This document shows positions 27,421-36,588 of a stretch of DNA of 64,000 nucleotides, one piece after another (the stretch's first letter is position 1; each line of letters starts with the position of its first letter). The notes below the pieces were generated by a model. That model ran no database searches and was not told the origin of the DNA. It saw only the letters and a list, made by a program, of their open reading frames with translations. A program made the translations under genes and the position numbers. This DNA comes from Paenibacillus sp. FSL R7-0204 (lineage in GTDB: Bacteria > Bacillota > Bacilli > Paenibacillales > Paenibacillaceae), in contig NZ_JBBOCA010000001.1 in assembly GCF_038002225.1 (NCBI RefSeq), forward strand, positions 2,046,001-2,110,000, given 5' to 3'.

Positions 27421-29667
27421 ATGACCGTGTACAGGAAAATGACAAAAACGCTCCTCATTATGATATTGCTCGTTGTAGCCGCTTTTCCGGTAAACGTCTT
27501 TGCCGCTGCTGGAGACACTGTCTCTATTGAATTCGACAGCGCAGCCAAGGTTGAGCTTACCATGGGCCAGTCACCGAAGCAGCTTAAGGTATATGCCAAT
27601 GTGGAGGGCTCCGCATCGAAACGGGATGTAACAGCAGCCGCGACCTGGACTTCTTCCAAGACTGAAGTAGTTACAGTACTCAATGGCCAGCTTAGACCGG
27701 TAAGTGCTGGAACGGCGATGATCACAGCAACCTACAATAATGCGATAGCCTCTGTAGAGGTGTCGGTCACTCACTCCTTCAAGGAACTGAAGTTGACCCG
27801 CAGCACAGAGGGCAGCTATAAATTAGGCGATAAAGATGAATTGCTGTCTGTTACGGCAACCGCCATCGGCGGAACTTCGGCCACTGCGGAGAAGGATGTC
27901 ACGAAGGATGCAGAATGGAGCAGCTCGAATACGGGCGTGCTGACTATTGCTGCGGGCAAGATTACACTGGTCGGTGAAGGTAAGGCTACCATTACCGCCA
28001 AGTACAAAGGATTAACGGAGATTTTAAAAGCGGAGGTAGTGCTTCCTTATGCCGCTATTGTATTGAAAGACATGAAGAACAACACCATCAAGGAAATGGA
28101 AATGCTGGTCGGGGACAATCCGGTCAAGCTGATAGCCAAGACCAAAGCCACTTCGGCAAGTCAGGAGACTACCCTGGGCAATGAGGTGGAATGGAGCAGC
28201 TCCAGTGAGGGCGTAGCTACTGTTAAGAACGGCGAGATTACCATCCTGGGTGTGGGTAAAACGGTCATCACCGCAAGCTGCCTGGGTGTCACCCAGTCGG
28301 TGGATGTCTATGTGCGTGCACCTTATGAAGCGCTTGTGCTGAAGCCTTCCGGCGACCAGTCGCTTTTCCTGGGGGAGAGTCTGAATGTAACCGCAGAAAT
28401 GCGTAATGCCGTCAATTCGACCTCGAATGAAACAGCGTCTGCAGTCTGGACCTCGGATAACCTGATGAATGCTACAGTAATTGCCAATACGGCAGATGCA
28501 GGCAACGCTTATGCCACTGTTACGGGGAAAGCAGTAGGAACCTCAATCATTAAGGCCAGCTATCTGGGAATCAGCAAAAGCTTCAAGATTACCGTCTATC
28601 CGACCCTGACTGAGCTGGGACTGGAGAAGACGGAGCAGGAAATATACACGGCGGATGCAGTAAGCTTGCCGAAGGTGAACGGAACCAAGTATGACGGAAC
28701 CAAGCTTGACATTAGCGATCAGATGGAGTGGGTCTCCGCGAATGAAGAGATTGTGTCCATTAAGGACGGAAAGTTTGTCGGCGGCAAGGCAGGCACAGCT
28801 ATTCTGACGGGTAAGCTCAAGAACGGAGAAGTGACCTCCGCTTCCGCTACAGCCATCCGGTCTAAGACAGTTCAGTTTAATGTAACGGTTCAGAACAAAG
28901 TGCTGGTCCTGATTGGGCCGGATGGAGCACTCGGTGTAGTCATTGGTGAAGAACTGCAGTTGCCTGCTGTCCAGGCTGTATTGGAGAACGGCGACGAGCT
29001 GGACGTATCGGGAAGCATTAAGTGGGAGCTGAGCGGCAGCAATGCTGTTCTTAAGCAGACAAGCACTGCGAAGACCATCAAGGGACTGGTCAAAGGTACG
29101 GCAACCCTGAAGGGGACCTACTCCAACAAGACCCTCAGTGTTCCGGTAACGATTGAACAGAAGGTCGTGAAGCTGGTGGTAGACCCGGCAACGCTGGAAA
29201 TGAACATTAAGGCCTCCAAGTCCATTAAGGCGACCGGATACTTTTCAAACGGTAAATCTGCCAACTTCTCGAGTGCAATGAACTGGGAATCCTCGAACCC
29301 TGCTGTGGCCGCCATTAACGGGACTTCGGTCAAAGCGTTGGCTGAGGGAACTACAACCCTGACTGGTTCTTACCAGGGCATTCAGGCGACGGTTAAGATT
29401 ACGGTTGTTCCCAAGTTGATGAAGCTTACGGTCAGTGAGAACCGGCTGAATCTTGCACCGGGCGCAGGCAAAAACGTAGTGGTAACCGCGCTGTATGATA
29501 CCGGCCGCACTGCAGTTGTCACAGGAAGCATGGTCTGGACCAGCTCCAAACCTGCTGTCGCCAAGGTAAGTGCTACCGGGCAGATTACAGCAGTGAGCAA
29601 GGGGAGCGCATCTATTAAAGGAAAACTGGGAACCAAGACAGTCTCGGTATATGTTAGTGTGAAATAG
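27421..29667 (+). CDS. Secreted protein of eight Ig-like (Big2) domains
   Basis: 748 residues. A signal peptide (about 1-29, cut after VFA) is followed by eight bacterial Ig-like group 2 domains of about 80-100 residues. Each ends in a pattern such as W.SS...V..V..G.I.....G...ITA.Y.G, for example ATWTSSKTEVVTVLNGQL and MVWTSSKPAVAKVSATGQI. Nothing else is present: no enzyme domain, LPXTG or SLH anchor, so it is either released or held non-covalently. Such repeats are common in adhesins and surface scaffolds; the ligand is unknown. AAGGAGAG at 27408 supports the ATG. It is monocistronic and unlike its housekeeping neighbours. Confidence 0.88.
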   Translation: MTVYRKMTKTLLIMILLVVAAFPVNVFAAAGDTVSIEFDSAAKVELTMGQSPKQLKVYANVEGSASKRDVTAAATWTSSKTEVVTVLNGQLRPVSAGTAMITATYNNAIASVEVSVTHSFKELKLTRSTEGSYKLGDKDELLSVTATAIGGTSATAEKDVTKDAEWSSSNTGVLTIAAGKITLVGEGKATITAKYKGLTEILKAEVVLPYAAIVLKDMKNNTIKEMEMLVGDNPVKLIAKTKATSASQETTLGNEVEWSSSSEGVATVKNGEITILGVGKTVITASCLGVTQSVDVYVRAPYEALVLKPSGDQSLFLGESLNVTAEMRNAVNSTSNETASAVWTSDNLMNATVIANTADAGNAYATVTGKAVGTSIIKASYLGISKSFKITVYPTLTELGLEKTEQEIYTADAVSLPKVNGTKYDGTKLDISDQMEWVSANEEIVSIKDGKFVGGKAGTAILTGKLKNGEVTSASATAIRSKTVQFNVTVQNKVLVLIGPDGALGVVIGEELQLPAVQAVLENGDELDVSGSIKWELSGSNAVLKQTSTAKTIKGLVKGTATLKGTYSNKTLSVPVTIEQKVVKLVVDPATLEMNIKASKSIKATGYFSNGKSANFSSAMNWESSNPAVAAINGTSVKALAEGTTTLTGSYQGIQATVKITVVPKLMKLTVSENRLNLAPGAGKNVVVTALYDTGRTAVVTGSMVWTSSKPAVAKVSATGQITAVSKGSASIKGKLGTKTVSVYVSVK

Positions 29668-29751
29668 TGTAATGCTGCCAGCGGTTTGAGCAGCAACAAG
29701 AAGACCTGTACATTTGCCGCTGGATAAGCTTAAGAAGCTGATGTAAATATC

Positions 29752-29783
29752 GACCTGGGGCGATGGCGCCCTAGGTCTTTTTT
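29752..29783 (+). terminator. Terminator of the Big2 gene
   Basis: GACCTGGGGC (29752-29761), GATG loop, GCGCCCTAGGTC (29766-29777), then TTTTTT. Confidence 0.9.
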
Positions 29784-29904
29784 CTATAGGCTTGCGTGAA
29801 TTTCGCCTTTGTTGATTATGCTTCCCTTGCAGATTGGATTAGTACTGTCCGGCGGATTTGAAGTATAATGAGGACTGCGATTACGATTCTTGGAAGGCTC
29901 AGGG

Positions 29905-30888
29905 CTACAGCCGCTGCTCCAGCCGGGACCAGACGGGCAGATAGCATAACGGGAGTACTCCCAGCGAGCAGATGACGTTGAAAATGGTCTGGGCGTGGGC
30001 GAGCTGGGCTGCAGGGCCGCCGCCGATCCAGGCGGACAGGGATTGCAGAGGCTGGATGAAGGGTAGAAAGAGTAAGGCGCCGCCGACATTCAGTGTCACA
30101 TGCGACCAGGCGACGAATACGCCGGAAGGCGTACTGCCAATGGCGGCAATGACAGCAGTGACGCAGGTGCCGATGTTCGCACCGAGGACGATGGCGATGC
30201 CAAGCGCAGGGGGCATCACACCGCTGGCGGCGAGGCCCATCGCCATGCCGATAACTGCGGCGCTGCTGTGCACCATCGCCGTCAGCACAGCCCCGGCGGC
30301 CAGCCCCCAAAGTGCGCTGGTTGCGGCATGCCCGAGAAACCAGCGGAACAGGGCGCTGCCTTCCAGGGCGGGGCCGATGGACTGCATGACCGCGATGCCC
30401 CACAGGACGAGCGCGAAGCCGGTGACCGCGAGGCAGATGAACTGCAGCGGTCCCGAGATCCGGCGGCAGAGCTCAAGCAGCCGCCGGGACTGCGGGGCCA
30501 GCTCGCCAGCCATCACGGCGGCGGCCCACAGGCAGAGCGCCGCGATCAGCAGCGGCGCGGCCAGCGTGCTGATCTGCAGGCTGATCAGCTCCGTTGTCAG
30601 GCAGGTGCCGATGTTGCTGCCGAGAATAATGCCAAGCGTGCGGGCATAGGTCAGCAGCCCGGCATTGACCATGCCGATGGTCAGCACCGTTACTGCGGTG
30701 CTGCTCTGTAGCAGCGCCGACAGCAGGGCGCTGACGATCAGGCCTTTGGCCGGTGTGGAGGTAGCCTTGTGCAGGCTGCGTTTCAGCAGCGGACCGGCCA
30801 GCCGCGACAGTGAGGCTTCCATCACCTTCATACCGGCAAGGAATATGACAAGACCGTAGAGGACAGGGAATAACAGTTCACGGATCAT
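29905..30888 (-). CDS. Na/Pi-cotransporter family membrane protein (YqeW position)
   Basis: 327 residues, mostly membrane helices, in two inverted halves. Each half has the PNaS family hallmark: ALLQSSTAVTVLTIG with GSNIGTCLTTEL, and VHSSAAVIGMAMGL with GANIGTCVTAVI. The family exports or imports phosphate with sodium, though several bacterial members have no proven substrate. It lacks the C-terminal PhoU-like domain found in longer members. The ATG at 30888 has AAAAGGAG at good spacing; the upstream in-frame start is rejected. In B. subtilis, yqeW follows mtaB; here the gene is inverted. Confidence 0.9.
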   Translation of the reverse strand: MIRELLFPVLYGLVIFLAGMKVMEASLSRLAGPLLKRSLHKATSTPAKGLIVSALLSALLQSSTAVTVLTIGMVNAGLLTYARTLGIILGSNIGTCLTTELISLQISTLAAPLLIAALCLWAAAVMAGELAPQSRRLLELCRRISGPLQFICLAVTGFALVLWGIAVMQSIGPALEGSALFRWFLGHAATSALWGLAAGAVLTAMVHSSAAVIGMAMGLAASGVMPPALGIAIVLGANIGTCVTAVIAAIGSTPSGVFVAWSHVTLNVGGALLFLPFIQPLQSLSAWIGGGPAAQLAHAQTIFNVICSLGVLPLCYLPVWSRLEQRL

Positions 30889-30905
30889 AAGGACAGGCTC
30901 CTTTT

Positions 30906-30960
30906 GTTTCTCGCTGAGACGGTACCGTCGTTGAGAGGACGGCAAAGCCGTTTCCACTTG
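30906..30960 (+). repeat. REP-like palindrome, copy 3 of 3
   Basis: GAGACGGTACCGTC (30916-30929) faces GGACGGCAAAGCCGTTTC (30937-30954). Left flank TTTCTCGCT and right flank CACTTG match copies 1 and 2. It lies upstream of the reverse-strand transporter gene. Confidence 0.6.
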
Positions 30961-30984
30961 ATAGAATTTATATTGTTTCGGGGT

Positions 30985-31035
30985 CCCCGCAAAGTACCTG
31001 AGTCATCATCGAAGTTAAAGCCTCACTTTGTGGGG
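30985..31035. other. Long-range hairpin between divergent genes
   Basis: CCCCGCAAAGT (30985-30995) can pair over its full 11 bases (one G-U) with ACTTTGTGGGG (31025-31035) across a 29-base loop. It sits between the divergent transporter and rlmI genes. No convincing T run follows on either strand, so it may be a leader structure or another repeat. Confidence 0.45.
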
Positions 31036-31122
31036 TGATTTTACGGGGGTTGTACCAATATATGAACGCCAGGCATAGGACATGTATATTAATCTGGCAA
31101 CAAGAATAGGGAGTTGAAGGTA

Positions 31123-32526
31123 TTGGCATCAGTAATTCTGGAACGCAACCGTAAAAAAAGACTGGAGCAGGGCCATCCATGGGTCTTCGCCAGTGAAGTA
31201 GCATCTGTAGACGGAGATCCGCAGCCAGGCGGACTGGTGGATGTTCTGACCCATCAGGGGCGGTACTTGGCTACCGGGTACTATAATCCGGCTTCGCAGA
31301 TCCGGGTAAGAATTCTGTCGCAGCACAAGCTGGCGGCGATGGACACGGCGTTTTTTGCACAGCGGTTCGAGGACTGTCTGCGGCACAGGGAACGCTTCCT
31401 GCCTGGGGCGGACGCTTATCGTCTGGTCTACGGGGAAGCGGATTTTCTGCCGGGGCTGATCATTGACCGCTTCGGTGAAGTCCTTGTGGTGCAGCTGCTG
31501 ACACTGGCTATGGATCAGCACCGCTCCGAGATTGTGGAGGCGCTGGTGCAGGTGGTGGCGCCGCGCGGCATCTATGAGCGCAGCGATGTCAGTGTGCGGG
31601 AGCTGGAGGGACTGGAACAGACCACGGGTGTGCTCTACGGCGAATGCCCGCGCCACATTACCGTAAGTGAGAACGGGCTGAAGGTCATCGTCGATATTGA
31701 AGAGGGGCAGAAGACTGGCTACTTCTTCGATCAGCGGGAGAACAGGGCGTCCATAGCTCCGCTGATGAAGGGTTGGGGCGGACGCAGCGGAATCACACTG
31801 CAGAGTATAGAGGCAGAGGACGGTACACTCCAGACGCTGCCAGTCAACAAAAGCGGCAAGCCGGTCTCCTTCCCGTACTGGGACGGTGCAACTGTCCTGG
31901 AATGCTTTGCGCATACAGGAAGCTTCACACTGCATGCCTGCAAGTATGGTGCCAAGAAGGTAACCTGCCTGGATGTATCCGCGCATGCCATCGAGAGTGC
32001 GAAGGCCAATGTGGAGATCAACGGGTTCAGCGACCGGGTGGAGTTCGTGGTAGATGATGCATTTGCTTTTCTGCGCAATCAGGTGAAGGGTCAGGAGGAA
32101 CGCACCGAGCGCGCTACGGGCGGCGCAGCGGCAGAAGGGAAAACCGCAAGCAAACCGGCTGCCAAGGCGGACACCGCGAAGCCGATGACCGCCGGGGGCG
32201 GACGCACGTGGGATGTCGTGATTCTGGACCCGCCTGCTTTTGCCAAGACCAAAAGTGCAGTGGCAGGTGCCGTACGCGGCTACAAGGACATCAATCTGCA
32301 GGGCATGAAGCTGGTGAATGACGGCGGATATCTGGTCACGGCCAGCTGTTCGTACCACATGCAGCCGCAGCTGTTCCTCGATACGATCATGGAAGCGGCC
32401 AAGGATGCCGGCAAGGTGCTGAGACTGATCGAATGGCGGGCCGCAGGCAAGGACCATCCGCAGATTCTCGGGGTGGACGAGGGGCATTATCTGAAGTTCG
32501 CCATCTTTGAGGTGCGCAGCAAATAG
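31123..32526 (+). CDS. Class I rRNA methyltransferase of the RlmI (m5C1962) type
   Basis: SAM-dependent cytosine-C5 methyltransferase family acting on 23S rRNA. About 467 residues: N-terminal PUA domain (RNRKKRLEQGHPWVFASEV), central EEHEE-like domain, then the Rossmann domain with ECFAHTGSFTLHACKYGA, the VILDPPAFAK motif and the ASCSY loop. Two insertions (about 218-255, and an Ala/Lys/Thr-rich stretch at about 324-361) make it some 70 residues longer than typical. TTG at 31123 lies nine bases after AGGGAG; TTG at 31114 would be too close. No analogue at this place in Bacillus. Confidence 0.85.
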   Translation: MASVILERNRKKRLEQGHPWVFASEVASVDGDPQPGGLVDVLTHQGRYLATGYYNPASQIRVRILSQHKLAAMDTAFFAQRFEDCLRHRERFLPGADAYRLVYGEADFLPGLIIDRFGEVLVVQLLTLAMDQHRSEIVEALVQVVAPRGIYERSDVSVRELEGLEQTTGVLYGECPRHITVSENGLKVIVDIEEGQKTGYFFDQRENRASIAPLMKGWGGRSGITLQSIEAEDGTLQTLPVNKSGKPVSFPYWDGATVLECFAHTGSFTLHACKYGAKKVTCLDVSAHAIESAKANVEINGFSDRVEFVVDDAFAFLRNQVKGQEERTERATGGAAAEGKTASKPAAKADTAKPMTAGGGRTWDVVILDPPAFAKTKSAVAGAVRGYKDINLQGMKLVNDGGYLVTASCSYHMQPQLFLDTIMEAAKDAGKVLRLIEWRAAGKDHPQILGVDEGHYLKFAIFEVRSK

Positions 32527-32536
32527 AAGTGTCAGA

Positions 32537-32591
32537 ACCGGCGGGCCAGCCGGTTTTGCGGGAAGAGTCTCTTTTATAGAGGCTCTTTTTT
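32537..32591 (+). terminator. Terminator of the rlmI-type gene
   Basis: AACCGGC/GCCGGTT (32537-32554) is followed by a second stem, AGAGTCTC (32564-32571) with GAGGCTCT (32579-32586), and TTTTT. Confidence 0.8.
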
Positions 32592-32593
32592 GA

Positions 32594-32770
32594 TGTATTT
32601 GGTACAGTTAAAAGGCAGCCCAAAACCAGAATAGCTGCGATAGCTGCATTCTGTACAATTATAATTGGCTCGGAGTACTTTTGGAGGTGAAAGCCGGATT
32701 TTTAGTTGCAGAGGATACACTTAAACCTGTTAAAGCGCCATTTTGGCCGCTTTTAGTTGTACCAAATACA
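32594..32770. repeat. Four-module palindromic element A (177 bp)
   Basis: Modules: TGTATTTGGTACA (32594), TGCATTCTGTACA (32645), TGCAGAGGATACA (32707), TGTACCAAATACA (32758). The first is followed by GTTAAAA; the last two are preceded by TTTTAGT, so the ends form 20-bp terminal inverted repeats with two mismatches (32594-32613 against 32751-32770). Offsets 0/51/113/164 are identical to element B at 42302. The rest of this gap (32771-32978) holds a C-rich stretch at about 32788-32882 and the start region of the permease gene, and no gene. Confidence 0.75.
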
Positions 32771-32978
32771 CCTAAGCACAAAATCAGCCCCAGTCCCGCC
32801 CGTTGCGCCGAACGACCTTGCCACCCGCCCGAGTCCCGCGCCCGCCGCGCCGACCCGATCTCGCCTGCTCGCCCCCCAGCTCAGTAACATCCTCCCCTTT
32901 CAATAGTTGATTTCCCTATCCCGGCAGCGAAGGCGTTCCCTCTATAATCAAGGTACAGATTCTAAGGGGGGCCGTTAT

Positions 32979-33869
32979 ATGAAACAGAAAAAAATACATG
33001 CCTACGTCTTTGTATTTCCCAGTTTGTTCCTGACCCTGGTGTTCGGCATCTATCCTCTGCTGTGGGCCTTACGGTATATGTTCTATGACTATCAGGGGTT
33101 TGGGACGCCTGTATTTATCGGCCTCGATAACTTCGGGCGGGTGCTGCGCGACCATCAGTTCTGGTCTTCTGTCGGCAATACCGGGATCTATGCGCTCGGC
33201 AAGCTTGTGGTGACGATTCCGATGTCGCTGCTGCTGGCGATTATCCTGAACCGCAAAATGAAGGGGCGTTCCTTCCTGCGGGCGATTTATTATCTGCCTA
33301 CGATTTTCAGTGCTTCGGTGATGGCGATTGTCTTCTTCATTATTTTCAACTCCTATAACGGTATCTTGAATCAGCTGCTGATCCGCTTCCATATCATCAG
33401 CGAGCCGATTGGCTGGCTTAGCGCCGACCATGCCATGATGACCACCATCATTATTGCTATCTGGGGTGCGGTCGGTAACTATATGCTGTTGTTCCTCGCG
33501 GGACTCCAAGGCATTCCGAATGATCTGTACGAAGCGGCCTCGCTGGACGGGGCGAATGAATTCCAGAAGCTGAAGAATGTGACCATCCCGCTGCTGGGAC
33601 CGGTGATGCAGATGATTATCATGCTGGCGATCACCATCTCGCTGAAGGGCTATGAGAGCATTATGGTGCTGACCGAAGGCGGGCCGTATGGCAAAACAGA
33701 AGTCATGTATCTGTACCTGTTCAAGCTCCTATTCCCGGTATCGGCGGAAGCACAGTCCATCCAGCAGCTCGGCTATGGCAGTGCAGTCGGCTTCACCACG
33801 GCGGTCATTGTGGGCGGTGTGACGCTGGTCTACTTCCGGATCTCCAAGAAATTAAACGATGTGTACTAG
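32979..33869 (+). CDS. Sugar ABC transporter permease (MalF/UgpA type)
   Basis: 296-residue CUT1-family inner-membrane permease with six hydrophobic segments. The EAA loop, which contacts the ATPase, reads EAASLDGANEFQKLKNVTIP. AGGGGG before the ATG at 32979 decides the start. It is the first gene of the putative uronate-oligosaccharide locus; the second permease begins 21 bases later. No ATPase gene follows, so the importer must borrow one, as MsmX-dependent systems do. Confidence 0.93.
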   Translation: MKQKKIHAYVFVFPSLFLTLVFGIYPLLWALRYMFYDYQGFGTPVFIGLDNFGRVLRDHQFWSSVGNTGIYALGKLVVTIPMSLLLAIILNRKMKGRSFLRAIYYLPTIFSASVMAIVFFIIFNSYNGILNQLLIRFHIISEPIGWLSADHAMMTTIIIAIWGAVGNYMLLFLAGLQGIPNDLYEAASLDGANEFQKLKNVTIPLLGPVMQMIIMLAITISLKGYESIMVLTEGGPYGKTEVMYLYLFKLLFPVSAEAQSIQQLGYGSAVGFTTAVIVGGVTLVYFRISKKLNDVY

Positions 33870-33890
33870 AACCGACAGGAGGAGAGCAGA

Positions 33891-34760
33891 ATGAATAACA
33901 CCCATACCCGTTCCGCCATGTCCCCGCTGCTAACCCGCTCGCTCGGCAAGGCTGTGCTCTGGATCTTTCTAATTGCGGCCGCCCTGCTGGCCTTGTTCCC
34001 GATCATCATGGTCGTGCTGGGCTCGTTCAAGACGAACCAGGAGCTGACCGGGAGTGCAACCATTTGGCCGAAAAGCTGGCATTTCTCGAACTACCTGGAA
34101 GCGTGGAGGAACGCCAATTTCTCCCGCTACACGCTGAACAGTATATTTGTAAGCGTGGCCACCACTGTAGGCACCTTGCTGGTTGCTTCGATGTCTGCCT
34201 ATGCGGTAAACCGGGTTTCTTTTATCGGCAAAAAAGCATACTCCCTGCTCATGGCCTCAACGCTGTTCATCTCGATCGGGGCCGTGGTGCTGCGTCCGCA
34301 ATTTGACCTAATGGTGATGCTCGGCCTGAACAAGACGCTCTGGGGCGTCATTATTATCCTGATCAGCGCCCATGCCACCTGTTATTTCATCTTAATCGGC
34401 TTCTTCCAGAGCATTCCGCGCGACCTGGACGAAGCGGCGATGATCGATGGCTGCAACTTCTACTCTGTCTACCTGCGTATCATCCTGCCGATGCTGCGGC
34501 CTGCGCTGGCGGTTGCCGGGCTGGGGGCATTCCAGGGGTCCTGGAATGAATATATTCTGCCGCTGGTCTTCACGATGAGCAATCCCCAGCTTCAGACGCT
34601 TCCGGTCGGGCTGGCGAATCTGCGCTACGGAATCGGAGCGGCGTCAGAGGTACAGCTGATGATGGCCGGCGCATGCCTGTCCATTTTGCCGCTGCTGGTG
34701 GTCTATGTGTTCGCCAACAAATCCTTCATGCAGGTCACGCTCGGCGCCGTCAAAGGGTAG
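33891..34760 (+). CDS. Sugar ABC transporter permease (MalG/UgpE type)
   Basis: 289-residue partner permease of the CUT1 family. The EAA loop is EAAMIDGCNFYSVYLRIILP, and the C-terminal end (ANKSFMQVTLGAVKG) is typical of MalG-like subunits. GGAGGAG lies before the ATG. It forms a heterodimeric channel with the product of the preceding gene. Confidence 0.93.
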   Translation: MNNTHTRSAMSPLLTRSLGKAVLWIFLIAAALLALFPIIMVVLGSFKTNQELTGSATIWPKSWHFSNYLEAWRNANFSRYTLNSIFVSVATTVGTLLVASMSAYAVNRVSFIGKKAYSLLMASTLFISIGAVVLRPQFDLMVMLGLNKTLWGVIIILISAHATCYFILIGFFQSIPRDLDEAAMIDGCNFYSVYLRIILPMLRPALAVAGLGAFQGSWNEYILPLVFTMSNPQLQTLPVGLANLRYGIGAASEVQLMMAGACLSILPLLVVYVFANKSFMQVTLGAVKG

Positions 34761-34824
34761 TCCCGGAAAGAGTAGTGTTCCGCCCGCACTGTTGTTACAA
34801 TGGGTTGCAAGGAGTGGTTCACGG

Positions 34825-36579
34825 ATGAAACTCGGTTTCTACAAGCAGTCTTTGAAGAAAAGAATTCAGGTGCTGTACATCTTCCTCGCCATTCTCTGCA
34901 TCAGTGTAACGGGAGTCTGCTCGTATCTCTTCGCGGCGCGCAGCATTCAAGGCAGTGCACTTGAGCTGAAGCAAAGCATTCTGAACAAATCGGTTCAGGT
35001 GATGGACGAGCACCTCCGGCATATCGTGGTCTCTTCGTATTCCTTTATGCTGGGTGAGAGCTTCGGGCAGGCGATGAAGGATGTCAGCAACAATAATTCC
35101 GCTCATTATTATCAGAATCTGTCGCTGCTGCAGACTTCTTTTGACCAGCTTAAGCTGGTGGAGCCGCTGATTGATGCGTCCTATCTCAGTACGCCGATTG
35201 GGGATTTTTACTCCACTAAGGATTTCCCCGACCGGAAGACCAACTTCATGGAGAAGTATGGAAGCTATCTGGAGCAGCCGGGTTGGAATACCCTGTGGCT
35301 GGGGGCGCATAGAAGCGAGCTGTTTCAGTCGAAGGGCCGGGTCCTCTCGCTGCTGCTGAAGCCAACGGTGATTGACAATCATAATTTCCCGAACGTCTAT
35401 ATGGTTGTGAACATGAAGGAGGAGGCGATGAGGTCTATCCTGGAGCAGGATCTGATGAATAATCAGGTTCAGCTCTTTTTGCTGCACAAGGATGGATCGA
35501 TGGTTATCCGGCCGGAGACGCAGAACTACGCGTTCAATACGGAGCAGAATTTCGTCAGCCGGTTCAACCAAGGGACGGCTGGCGATTTCAACTATATCAA
35601 TACCAAAGGTGAGGAGCTGCTCGTCAATTACAGCACGCTGTCGATGAATGAGGACTGGATCATGGTCAGCATTCAATCCAAAGCAGACCTGCTGCAGCCG
35701 CTGAAGCAGATCCGCTGGCTGATCTTCTGGATTATGCTGATCTGTACCGTGGTCGCGCTGGCCTTGTCTAACCTGCTCGCCTCTGCACTGCTGGGGCCGC
35801 TCAACAAGCTGCAGCGCCTGATGGTGGAGGTAGAGTATAACGATCTGGATGTGCGGTTTCAGAGCCGGTATGAGGATGAGGTGAGCGCCGTCGGCCATAA
35901 GTTCAACCGGATGCTGGACCAGATTCAGGTTCTGATTCAGGAGGTGCGGACCTCGGAGCAGGAGAAGCGCAAGTCGGAGGTCAAGGCGTTACAGGCGCAG
36001 GTGGACCCTCATTTCTTATACAACACGCTGAATACGATCTTCTGGAAAAGCGAGAATGGCGAGAAAAGCGATGTCAGCGAGATGATCGTGGCCTTGTCGC
36101 TCCTCTTCCGCCTGGGGCTGAACAACGGAAACGATATTACGACCCTCCAGCAGGAGGTCCAGCATGTCCGGCAGTATTTGCAGCTCCAGCAGAAGTGTTA
36201 TGAGAATCTGTTCACCTATACGATTGAAGTGGAGGATGACGCCTATTTGTCCATCAGGATGTTGAAGATTCTGCTTCAGCCACTGGTGGAAAATTCAATC
36301 CTGCACGGCTTCCGCGACAAAGCGGAGCTAGGCACGATTGAGATCCGCATCTACCGCGCTGCCGGATTCCTGATCCTGCGGGTCACGGACAACGGCTGCG
36401 GCATGGATGCCACTCAGCTTGCGAATGCGGTAAATGGCAACGAAGCGGAGCGCAGGGGATATGCCTTGTCCAACCTGCGCAGCAGGCTCAGCCTGCATTA
36501 CGGTGAATCCGCATCGATTGCCTTCAGCAGCATTCCCGATATTGCTACAACTGTAACCGTCACGATACCGATCCTCTAG
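34825..36579 (+). CDS. YesM-type sensor histidine kinase
   Basis: 584 residues. Membrane helix (about 16-38), extracellular sensor region (about 40-290), second helix (about 298-320), HAMP linker, then the His_kinase domain with the phospho-acceptor His396 in QVDPHFLYNTLN, and an HATPase_c domain (N box LLQPLVENSILHGF, G1 VTDNGCGMD). YesM kinases in Bacillales respond to polysaccharide breakdown products and control nearby uptake genes. AAGGAG at 34809 supports ATG 34825. Its response regulator follows nine bases after its stop. Confidence 0.93.
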   Translation: MKLGFYKQSLKKRIQVLYIFLAILCISVTGVCSYLFAARSIQGSALELKQSILNKSVQVMDEHLRHIVVSSYSFMLGESFGQAMKDVSNNNSAHYYQNLSLLQTSFDQLKLVEPLIDASYLSTPIGDFYSTKDFPDRKTNFMEKYGSYLEQPGWNTLWLGAHRSELFQSKGRVLSLLLKPTVIDNHNFPNVYMVVNMKEEAMRSILEQDLMNNQVQLFLLHKDGSMVIRPETQNYAFNTEQNFVSRFNQGTAGDFNYINTKGEELLVNYSTLSMNEDWIMVSIQSKADLLQPLKQIRWLIFWIMLICTVVALALSNLLASALLGPLNKLQRLMVEVEYNDLDVRFQSRYEDEVSAVGHKFNRMLDQIQVLIQEVRTSEQEKRKSEVKALQAQVDPHFLYNTLNTIFWKSENGEKSDVSEMIVALSLLFRLGLNNGNDITTLQQEVQHVRQYLQLQQKCYENLFTYTIEVEDDAYLSIRMLKILLQPLVENSILHGFRDKAELGTIEIRIYRAAGFLILRVTDNGCGMDATQLANAVNGNEAERRGYALSNLRSRLSLHYGESASIAFSSIPDIATTVTVTIPIL

Positions 36580-36588
36580 GAGGCTGCC

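Noticed and set aside
32681..32887. 68-codon frame in the C-rich gap before the first permease gene
   Set aside because: Pro/Arg/Ser composition is what C-rich non-coding DNA gives; it overlaps element A.
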